Below are positions 7,246-13,565 of a DNA stretch of 52,324 nucleotides, one piece after another (the stretch's first letter is position 1; each line of letters opens with the position of its first letter). The stretch comes from a bacterium. Its GTDB lineage: Bacteria; Zhuqueibacterota; QNDG01; DTFT01. A program made the translations under genes and the position numbers. Under the pieces are notes generated by a model. It was not told the origin of the DNA. It made no database searches and worked only from the letters and a program-made list of their open reading frames with translations. Location of the stretch: the NCBI GenBank assembly GCA_016933415.1, contig JAFGAX010000173.1:1-52324 (forward strand). Reading direction: 5' to 3'.

Positions 7246-7642
7246 AGTCTTCGGTTTTTTAAGCCTTCTGTATATCTCCGTGCGCAGGCCGGTTTCAGAG
7301 AAAAAGTAACTGCAAACATAGGAAAAATATGAAAATAAGGGAATGGAGTAACCTGTCGGATATTGAGCCGATCGAAGAGGATTCTGTCACAATCCGGCCT
7401 GATGAATCCCAAGCGGATCCGTCTCATTCATGCAGACGCGGGCGCAGGTGGTCTTCACCGGGAACCGGGAGAAGTGGCAATTCGGAATCCGGTCCGGATT
7501 GATCTTCAAATGCCGCGAAAAACCCGGCGTTCCGGGAGGGGGTCGTTCTCACCGGGAGTTTTGTTCTATTCTGTTTTTACTTGTGTAAGAACAGAATTTG
7601 AAGTATATTAACATAATTTGGTTCCTTTGATCCAAATCGGGG
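7246..7642. other. 397-bp region, no confident gene
   Basis: A 57-codon frame runs from an ATG at 7329 to a TGA at 7500, behind a weak AGGAAAA site. Just before its end, a second frame (about 7442-7585) reads Val-Val-Phe-Thr-Gly-Asn-Arg-Glu-Lys-Trp-Gln-Phe-Gly, which looks more protein-like. This could be a decayed or frameshifted short gene, but the evidence is thin. The 3' part holds the promoter and dyad described at 7568. Confidence 0.35.
7568..7609 (+). promoter_or_regulatory. Promoter with 13-bp dyad over the -35
   Basis: TTGTGT at 7581, a 17-base spacer and TATATT at 7604-7609 form a good sigma70-type promoter. A dyad (7568-7580 with 7585-7597, 12 of 13 positions complementary plus one G-U pair, four-base centre) covers the -35 region. 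It may be a repressor operator. It would serve the small gene at 7676 and the cold-shock gene. Confidence 0.55.
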
Positions 7643-7675
7643 ATGGGTTCGGAAAACATCCAAAAGGAGCGGTTG

Positions 7676-7828
7676 GTGATCAAACCCAATTATAAATTCG
7701 AAAAACGGCAGAAGGACCTGGCCAAACAGAAGAAGAAGGAAGAGAAAAGACTGAAAAAAATGGAGAAAAAAGCAGGGGCCGGGGAAACGGCCGACCCTTC
7801 GGACGGGACGGGTCCGGCCCTGGAATAA
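7676..7828 (+). CDS. Small basic conserved protein
   Basis: A 50-residue, very lysine-rich protein beginning Ile-Lys-Pro-Asn-Tyr-Lys-Phe-Glu-Lys-Arg-Gln-Lys after the initiator. Short proteins with this opening are widespread in bacteria with no known role; the high charge suggests nucleic-acid or ribosome contact, which is inference. A GTG start at 7676 is preferred because AAAGGAG lies seven bases before it and it matches the usual N-terminus; an upstream in-frame ATG at 7643 has no SD. It is followed by cspA 109 bases later. Confidence 0.65.
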   Translation: MIKPNYKFEKRQKDLAKQKKKEEKRLKKMEKKAGAGETADPSDGTGPALE

Positions 7829-7937
7829 AGGGATGGTGCGGAAGGCGGGGATGTTTCATCCAGAAGATCCAACATCCGGACGGACGGCTTGTGCGGTTCG
7901 CCGGAATATCGCTTAACCAAAAAAAAAAGAGGAAAGC

Positions 7938-8150
7938 ATGGGCGGCGAGAGAATCAGCGGAACGGTCAAGTGGTTCAACGACTCCAAGGGTTTCGGTTTC
8001 ATCCAGCAGGAAGGCGGACCGGATGTGTTTGTGCATCATTCAGCCATACAGGTCCAGGGCTTCAAGTCGCTGAAGGAAGGTCAGAAAGTGACGATGGAAG
8101 TGACCCAGGGCCAGAAAGGCCCGCAAGCGGCGAATGTGATTCCGGAATAA
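7938..8150 (+). CDS. cspA: Cold-shock domain protein
   Basis: A 70-residue single cold-shock domain that binds single-stranded RNA and DNA and acts as an RNA chaperone. RNP1 is visible as Lys-Gly-Phe-Gly-Phe-Ile at about residues 18-23, and RNP2 as Val-Phe-Val-His-His at about 31-35, with the usual Gly-Thr-Val-Lys-Trp-Phe-Asn opening. The SD is AGAGGAAAG. The length is normal for the family. An intrinsic terminator follows at 8175. Which Csp paralogue this is cannot be told, so the symbol stands for the family. Confidence 0.93.
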   Translation: MGGERISGTVKWFNDSKGFGFIQQEGGPDVFVHHSAIQVQGFKSLKEGQKVTMEVTQGQKGPQAANVIPE

Positions 8151-8174
8151 TCTTTTGGGGAAACCGGCAGCACT

Positions 8175-8210
8175 CCTCGTGACGACTTTGATCGTCACGA
8201 GGATTTTTTC
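8175..8210 (+). terminator. Intrinsic terminator after cspA
   Basis: A perfect 10-bp stem (CCTCGTGACG with CGTCACGAGG), an eight-base loop and a six-T run at 8204-8209. This is a textbook Rho-independent terminator 24 bases after the cspA stop. Confidence 0.92.
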
Positions 8211-8351
8211 TTGTTTCGTCGGATCAGACGGAACGGCGCCGGAAAATGAAACCGGTCCGTCATTCTGAAACGGGGACGGCCGGCAGCAGAACAGGGGATC
8301 CGTATCCCCGTCTTGTGGAGGTTTTTCCGCCGATTCCAGCGGAGGACGGAA

Positions 8352-8660
8352 ATGACCGGTTTAAGCCTGGATTCGGTGTGCTCTCCGTCGGGGCAGGTGG
8401 CGGCCCGGGAGATCGAGGGAGAAGTTCTCCTTGTTCCGCTCTTCTCCGACGGCGGCGATGCCGATGAGGATTTTTACACACTGAACGAAACGGCCCGGTC
8501 GATCTGGCTGAAGCTGGACGGCCGGCGGACACTCTCGGAAGTAGCGGCGCTTGTGGCCGACGAGTTCGATGTCCCTGCGTCGGAACTTCAAACCGACCTC
8601 GTCGAATTTATCGGGGATTTGACCCGGAGGCATCTACTGATCGTCAAGGGCACCGGTTGA
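8352..8660 (+). CDS. PqqD-family peptide-binding protein
   Basis: A 102-residue protein of the PqqD/RRE type, a winged-helix fold that presents a leader peptide to modifying enzymes in PQQ and other RiPP pathways. Typical features are the Phe-Tyr-X-Leu-Asn-Glu-Thr-Ala-Arg-X-Ile-Trp core, Leu-Asp-Gly-X-Arg-Thr-Leu, and a C-terminal Leu-X-X-Leu-X-Leu-Ile-Val. The start at 8352 is fixed by GGAGGA. Neighbours are an ABC exporter and a nucleotidyltransferase, a set also seen in lasso-peptide-like clusters, but no precursor, cyclase or protease is found. It may therefore serve a substrate encoded elsewhere. Confidence 0.8.
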   Translation: MTGLSLDSVCSPSGQVAAREIEGEVLLVPLFSDGGDADEDFYTLNETARSIWLKLDGRRTLSEVAALVADEFDVPASELQTDLVEFIGDLTRRHLLIVKGTG

Positions 8661-8724
8661 GCCGGCCGGTTATCAATCACACCAGACCGGCGGCGCGAAC
8701 CCAACATTCATCATTCCGAATCGG

Positions 8725-10542
8725 ATGACCCGAACCCGTCACACACGAACCCGGATCCACTACGCCCTCCGTCTCGGCCGCGCGCTCCGGCTGGTCTGGC
8801 AGACCGCCCGGGGATGGACGGCCGCCCATGCCATTCTACTGGCCTTTCAGGGCATCCTGCCTCTTGTTTCACTCTATCTGACGAAATTGATGATCGATTC
8901 CGTGGTGGCCGGAATCTCGGCTCCGGACAAATCCGCGGCTTTCGGCCGCGTCGCTGCGCTTCTCGCCTGGACCGGTCTGGTCGCCCTCGCTTCGGCCCTG
9001 ATCCGATCCTCTTCGGACCTGATCGCCGAGAACCAGTCCATGATCCTGACAGACCGGATCTCCGATATCCTGCATGAAAAATCCGTGGAAATCGATCTCG
9101 CCTATTATGAAAATCCGAAATATTTCGACACCCTGCATCGCGCACAGCAGGAGGCGCCTTCCAGACCGACACGGATCGTAAACGGCCTGGCCCAGGTCGG
9201 CATGAACGGGCTTTCCCTGGCGGCCATGGCCGGCCTTCTGGTCTCCCTGCACTGGGCGGTTGCGGCGGTTCTTTTTGTCGCCGTGGCGCCCGGTATCGTT
9301 GTCCGGATGCGGTTTTCCGGAATCCTGTTCCGCTGGCAGAGGGAGCACACGCATGCCGAGCGGAAAGCCTGGTATCATCATTGGATGCTGACAGGCGACC
9401 AGCACGCCAAGGAAATCCGTCTCTTCGGACTGGGCGCCTTGTTTCGGGAGCGGTTTCGGGGCCTGAGACGGATCCTCCGGCGGGAGCGGCTGGCGCTCTC
9501 GGCCAGGCGTTCCCTTGCCGATTTTCTCGCGCAGGCCGGCGCGACCGCGGCCATATACGGTTCATACGCGTTCATCGCCTATCAGGCGGTTACGGGCCGG
9601 ATCACCATCGGTGATCTGTTCATGTACTTTCAGGCTTTCCAGCGCGGACAGGGACACCTGCAGCAGCTTCTATCCGGGCTGGCGGGACTGTATGAGGACA
9701 ATCTGTTCCTGTCCAATTTCTACGAGTTTCTGGACATCCGGCCGCGTATCCGGCCCCCGGCTCGGCCGCGGCCCTTCCCGAAACCCGTCCGGAAGGACAT
9801 CTGTTTCAGCCATGTCTCTTTCGGTTATCCGGGCGGCAGACGAAAGGTTTTTTCCGACCTGTCGCTATCCGTGGGCGCCGGAGAACACGTTGCCCTGGTG
9901 GGGAACAATGGGTCCGGAAAAACGACTCTGGTCAAGCTTCTATGCCGCCTCTACGACCCTGATCAGGGGGAAATCACGATAGACGGTATCCCACTCCGGG
10001 AATTCGATCCGGACGGACTCAGACGGGAAATCAGCGTCATTCTGCAGGACTATGCGCGCTATCACGCCTCCGCCGGCGAAAACATCTGGTTCGGCGATGT
10101 CCGGGCGAAGAGGGACGAGGCCCGCCTCCGGGCGGCCGCGGAAAAGGCGGGCGCCGACGGCGTGCTCGATGGACTGCCCCTCGGCCTCCATACCATGCTC
10201 GGCAAATGGTTCGACAAGGGAGAGGAACTAAGCATCGGAGAATGGCAGAAGATGGCCCTGGCGCGGGCGTTTTTCAAGTCCGGCCAGATCCTCGTTCTTG
10301 ACGAGCCCACCAGTTCTTTGGACGCGAAATCCGAAACGGAAGTGTTCAAGCGCTTCCGGGAACTGGCCAGGGGCCGGACCGCTCTTCTCATCAGCCACCG
10401 TTTTTCCACCGTCCGGATGGCGGACCGGATCGTCGTCATCGAGAACGGTTCGGTTCTTGAAAACGGTTCGCACGGCGAGTTGATCCGGAAAGGCGGCCAG
10501 TATGCGCGCATGTTCAAGGCGCAGGCGCGGAATTACCGGTGA
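8725..10542 (+). CDS. ABC transporter, permease-ATPase half transporter
   Basis: A 605-residue type I exporter. Residues about 30-330 hold six membrane helices; the nucleotide-binding domain follows with Walker A Gly-Asn-Asn-Gly-Ser-Gly-Lys-Thr-Thr at about 393-401, an unusual signature Leu-Ser-Ile-Gly-Glu instead of Leu-Ser-Gly-Gly-Gln, Walker B Asp526-Glu527, and the switch His in Ile-Ser-His-Arg. It probably works as a homodimer exporting a peptide or lipid. The next gene begins inside its stop codon, so the two are translationally coupled, and PqqD lies 64 bases upstream. No peptidase domain (C39) is fused, so any leader would be cleaved by another enzyme. The ATG at 8725 lacks a clear SD. 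Confidence 0.9.
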   Translation: MTRTRHTRTRIHYALRLGRALRLVWQTARGWTAAHAILLAFQGILPLVSLYLTKLMIDSVVAGISAPDKSAAFGRVAALLAWTGLVALASALIRSSSDLIAENQSMILTDRISDILHEKSVEIDLAYYENPKYFDTLHRAQQEAPSRPTRIVNGLAQVGMNGLSLAAMAGLLVSLHWAVAAVLFVAVAPGIVVRMRFSGILFRWQREHTHAERKAWYHHWMLTGDQHAKEIRLFGLGALFRERFRGLRRILRRERLALSARRSLADFLAQAGATAAIYGSYAFIAYQAVTGRITIGDLFMYFQAFQRGQGHLQQLLSGLAGLYEDNLFLSNFYEFLDIRPRIRPPARPRPFPKPVRKDICFSHVSFGYPGGRRKVFSDLSLSVGAGEHVALVGNNGSGKTTLVKLLCRLYDPDQGEITIDGIPLREFDPDGLRREISVILQDYARYHASAGENIWFGDVRAKRDEARLRAAAEKAGADGVLDGLPLGLHTMLGKWFDKGEELSIGEWQKMALARAFFKSGQILVLDEPTSSLDAKSETEVFKRFRELARGRTALLISHRFSTVRMADRIVVIENGSVLENGSHGELIRKGGQYARMFKAQARNYR

Positions 10543-11855
10543 AGGAAAAAGACGTGCCGGACCCGAGCCCTGACTGCCGCCTGCTGGACTGCCTCGCCTG
10601 CTACGCTGTCGCGGACAGGAGCCGGGTCCTGCACCGATGGTCCGAGCGTGACTGGGCGGAGTGTATCGGGCAGGCGGAGCGCCACGGACTGTCCGCCTAC
10701 CTGAGCCGCAGGCTGAAGGAAACCGATCCGGCGGTCACAATCCCCTCCGCAGTGCTCGATCGTCTCCGGTTGGCCATTCTGACGGACGCCTCTCGGAGTA
10801 TCCGGCACTTCCACGGCATTTCCAGAATCCTCGGCATTTTAAAATCCGCCGGCATCCCGGTCATCGTCCTGAAAGGCGCCCATCTGGCGGAATCCGTTTA
10901 TGGCGACATCGCGCTCAGGCCGATGGGCGACCTGGATCTGCTTTTGCCGGCGGATGTCATTCCGGAGGCATCGGAACGTCTGCTGGGCGCGGGTTTCACC
11001 CCGATGAACGCATCCGCTTCCTCCTGGCTTGAATGGACTGCGGATGAGAAGCAGGGATTTCTCAGGGGCGCCAAACATTTCTTCGATCTGCTCCATCCCG
11101 TGTGGCGATTGAAAGTCGATCTCCACGCATCCCTCGTCCGGTTCAGTGATCCCTTCACGATCGACGACGCTGCGCTCTGGACCCGGGCCGTAGCGGCGCG
11201 CGTTGCCGGTGCAGACACGCTTGTTCTGGCGCCCGCCGATGCGCTGCTCTATCTGTGCCTCCATACATCCGTCGTCCACCGGTACCGGTTCGGCCTGCGT
11301 CCGCTGGTGGATCTCCATGAAACCCTCCGGCGCCACGCAAACAACCTGGACTGGACGGAGGCATCGGCACGGGCCCGTGAATGGGGCGCGGAAAGAAGCG
11401 TCTGGCTGACATTGCGGATATGCCGCGATCTCCTGGGAGCGCCGGTTCCCGAGACGGCGCTGAAGCAACTCGAGCCCCGGACGGTGCGTCCCGGATACCG
11501 GGCGCTTGCAATCCGGAACATTTTTTCAACAAACGGAAATGCGCGGGTTCTGCCGGATGAACTGATCCGTTCATGGAGCGCGGCACGCTTCCGGGACCGT
11601 TTGTCCGCCCTGATCCGGTCTTTTTTTCCTCCGGCCCGCGTCATGGCCCTGATGTACCCGGCTTCTCCCGGCTCCCGTCGCATGGCGCTGTATTATCCGG
11701 TCCGGTGGAAGGATTTGTTCGCCAGATGGGGAAGGACCTTCTGGGCTCTTCTGATCCGTCGGCGCCAGGAGGGAATGCGACTGGCGGAGGAAAAAAACGA
11801 GGTCGAATTCACGGACTGGCTGAAAAGAAAGGAATCACAGCGATCGACGTTTTAA
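10539..11855 (+). CDS. NTP_transf_5-type nucleotidyltransferase
   Basis: A 438-residue protein of the uncharacterised nucleotidyltransferase family PF14907. Its core reads Pro-Val-Ile-Val-Leu-Lys-Gly-Ala-His-Leu, then Arg-Pro-Met-Gly-Asp-Leu-Asp-Leu-Leu with the metal-binding pair D131 and D133, and later Asp-Leu-His and His-X-Ser motifs. The family is found in RiPP clusters and may modify peptides or proteins, but its reaction is unproven. It starts with GTG overlapping the ABC stop (GTGA), which couples translation. The C-terminal 130 residues are basic and without recognised motifs. Confidence 0.8.
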   Translation: MKEKDVPDPSPDCRLLDCLACYAVADRSRVLHRWSERDWAECIGQAERHGLSAYLSRRLKETDPAVTIPSAVLDRLRLAILTDASRSIRHFHGISRILGILKSAGIPVIVLKGAHLAESVYGDIALRPMGDLDLLLPADVIPEASERLLGAGFTPMNASASSWLEWTADEKQGFLRGAKHFFDLLHPVWRLKVDLHASLVRFSDPFTIDDAALWTRAVAARVAGADTLVLAPADALLYLCLHTSVVHRYRFGLRPLVDLHETLRRHANNLDWTEASARAREWGAERSVWLTLRICRDLLGAPVPETALKQLEPRTVRPGYRALAIRNIFSTNGNARVLPDELIRSWSAARFRDRLSALIRSFFPPARVMALMYPASPGSRRMALYYPVRWKDLFARWGRTFWALLIRRRQEGMRLAEEKNEVEFTDWLKRKESQRSTF

Positions 11856-11934
11856 GCGGCCGACCGGATTGAAAAACCGGTTTGGCCGCGCCGGCAGCGC
11901 CGATCCAAACCAGTTTATCGGGAGGAACCGATTG

Positions 11935-12333
11935 ATGAACAGGATGAAGGACGAATCACGTGAAAAGAGGAAGACCAAACGGTACTGCAAGACGCTGGAG
12001 TTGAAAGACGATCCGGCTCTGATGCAGGCGTACAAAGAAGCCCATGCGCCCGGGGCCTGTTGGCCGGAAATCGCGACGGGCATGAGGGAAGTCGGCATCC
12101 TGGACATGGAAATTTACATGGACGGACCGAGGCTCTTCATGATCATGGAGACGGTTCTGGATTTCGACCATGACCGCGCCATGGCTGAACTGGCGAAAAG
12201 GCCCAGGCAGGCCGAATGGGAAGCGGGCATGTCACGGTTCCAGACCGCTTCCGCGACGTCCACGGCGGGCGAGAAATGGAAAATGATGGAGCGGATTTAT
12301 AAGATGGAGGATTCCGGGGGACCGGTCGGATGA
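11935..12333 (+). CDS. L-rhamnose/L-fucose mutarotase family protein
   Basis: A 132-residue protein of the RhaM/DUF718 family, which interconverts the alpha and beta anomers of L-rhamnose or L-fucose. The match is a Tyr-X-X-X-His-X-X-X-X-X-X-Trp-Pro-Glu block (catalytic-type His near residue 36), Ile-Tyr-Met-Asp strands, Ala-Met-Ala-Glu-Leu-Ala and a Trp-X-X-X-Met end. Members are normally near 104 residues; the extra length is a polar head and a charged tail. The start at 11935 follows GGGAGG. With a GH95 fucosidase and a LacI regulator downstream, L-fucose is the more likely sugar, an inference. Confidence 0.75.
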   Translation: MNRMKDESREKRKTKRYCKTLELKDDPALMQAYKEAHAPGACWPEIATGMREVGILDMEIYMDGPRLFMIMETVLDFDHDRAMAELAKRPRQAEWEAGMSRFQTASATSTAGEKWKMMERIYKMEDSGGPVG

Positions 12334-12375
12334 AGCGTGATATCCAATGATTCCGGGGCGGCATCGAGAAAACGC

Positions 12376-12404
12376 TTGACATTGGCGAATAAATAGAGTA
12401 CTAT
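12376..12404 (+). promoter_or_regulatory. Strong sigma70 promoter of the LacI gene
   Basis: TTGACA at 12376-12381, exactly 17 bases, and TACTAT at 12399-12404. Transcription should start near 12411, so the leader is only about 23 bases and contains the operator at 12416. There is no clear SD before the ATG at 12434. Confidence 0.75.
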
Positions 12405-12415
12405 TACCTCAATAA

Positions 12416-12431
12416 ACTTACACGAGTAAGT
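12416..12431. promoter_or_regulatory. LacI-family operator 1
   Basis: ACTTAC-ACGA-GTAAGT is a perfect inverted repeat lying between the -10 box and the start codon, where a bound repressor would block transcription: autoregulation. A close copy lies before the TonB receptor at 13481. Confidence 0.7.
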
Positions 12432-12433
12432 CG

Positions 12434-13465
12434 ATGCCCATCATCAATCAGTCCGAAATCGCCCGGAAATTGAAGGTCAGCCGCGCCACGGTCTCAAAGG
12501 CGCTCAAGGGGGATTCGGATATTTCAGACGAAATGAAACAGCGTGTCCGCGATCTCGCTGACAAATTGAATTACATTCCGCATTATCACGCCCGGGGACT
12601 TCATTCCCGGAAATCCATGACCATCGGCGTCGTCGTGCCCGACATCTCGAACTCCTTTTTTTCCTATGCGGTCGACGGTATCATGGACGTGGCCGTGCGT
12701 TCCGGATATCATATTATCCTGGCTGTTTCCCGGGAAAAGAGTGAAATTGAAAAAAAGAACATCCTGAATCTGCTGTCGATGCGGGTGGACGGATTGTTGA
12801 TTGCCGTTTCAAAGGAATCACCGGATATCCAGATTTATCAGAAAGTGAAAATTTCGGATGTCCCCTTGATTTTTTTCGACCGTGTGCTGGAGGGGCAGGG
12901 ATCCGGATTCGTCGGCATTGACGACAGGGGCGCGGCGAAAAAGCTGATTGATTTCGTCATTCGGTGCGGATACCGGAACATCGGTCATCTGGCCGGATCC
13001 TCACTTGTTCGGATCGGCCGGGACCGTCTCAGCGGATATCTGGACTCCCTGAGGGATCACGGATTGCCGGTTCGGAGAGAATGGATCGTGGAAGGCGGTT
13101 TCGAACGGAAGGACGGAATCTCAGGATTCGAAAAAATCTGGATGGGCCGGGATAAACCGGAAGTCGTTTTCGCGGCGAACGATCAAATCGCACTTGGCGC
13201 GTATGACGCCATCCGGGAAAAAGGATTAAAGATTCCGGATGATATCGGGGTAGTCGCTTTCGGACACCATGACTTCGCGAAAATTCCCTCCCCCTGCATG
13301 ACCATCATCAATGTGGATCCCTATGATCTGGGACTGCAGGCGATGGAGATGATGCTCCAATGCATACGGGGCGAGAAGGGATGCGAGAAAAAGGTCCTGA
13401 TCGATTCTGAAATAGAAATCGGAGAATCGCTGAAAGTGCCGGGAAAGCCGGAACCCCATGCGTGA
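12434..13465 (+). CDS. LacI-family transcriptional regulator
   Basis: A 343-residue repressor or activator. Residues about 4-50 are the LacI helix-turn-helix (Ser-Glu-Ile-Ala-Arg-Lys-Leu-Lys-Val-Ser-Arg-Ala-Thr-Val-Ser) with hinge helix, and 60-335 the periplasmic-binding-like sugar domain, including Asn-Asp-Gln-Ile-Ala-Leu-Gly-Ala and Asp-Asp-Ile-Gly-Val-Val-Ala-Phe. The ligand is likely a sugar released by the neighbouring fucosidase; this is inference from position. It is transcribed from its own promoter and probably represses itself and the TonB-receptor operon through a shared operator. Confidence 0.92.
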   Translation: MPIINQSEIARKLKVSRATVSKALKGDSDISDEMKQRVRDLADKLNYIPHYHARGLHSRKSMTIGVVVPDISNSFFSYAVDGIMDVAVRSGYHIILAVSREKSEIEKKNILNLLSMRVDGLLIAVSKESPDIQIYQKVKISDVPLIFFDRVLEGQGSGFVGIDDRGAAKKLIDFVIRCGYRNIGHLAGSSLVRIGRDRLSGYLDSLRDHGLPVRREWIVEGGFERKDGISGFEKIWMGRDKPEVVFAANDQIALGAYDAIREKGLKIPDDIGVVAFGHHDFAKIPSPCMTIINVDPYDLGLQAMEMMLQCIRGEKGCEKKVLIDSEIEIGESLKVPGKPEPHA

Positions 13466-13480
13466 TGATTTTTCGCATCA

Positions 13481-13496
13481 ACTTACTCGATAAAGT
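13481..13496. promoter_or_regulatory. LacI-family operator 2 before the TonB receptor
   Basis: Reading the minus strand, ACTT-TAT-CGAGTAAGT matches operator 1 (ACTT-ACA-CGAGTAAGT) at 13 of 16 positions. It lies 69 bases before the receptor start and 15 bases after the regulator stop, the expected place for control of the uptake operon. No clean promoter boxes are visible around it. Confidence 0.6.
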
Positions 13497-13565
13497 AAAT
13501 GATTTTCTGCAGGTCTGCGGCCAGGCACACTCAGGTCGGAATTCAGCAGGGAAGAAGGAGGAAGC

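Noticed and set aside
8246..8467. 73-codon frame before and into pqqD, considered as a precursor peptide
   Set aside because: It overlaps pqqD by over 100 bases in another frame, has no clear SD, and its Gly/Arg/Pro-rich end is a shadow of the pqqD codons.
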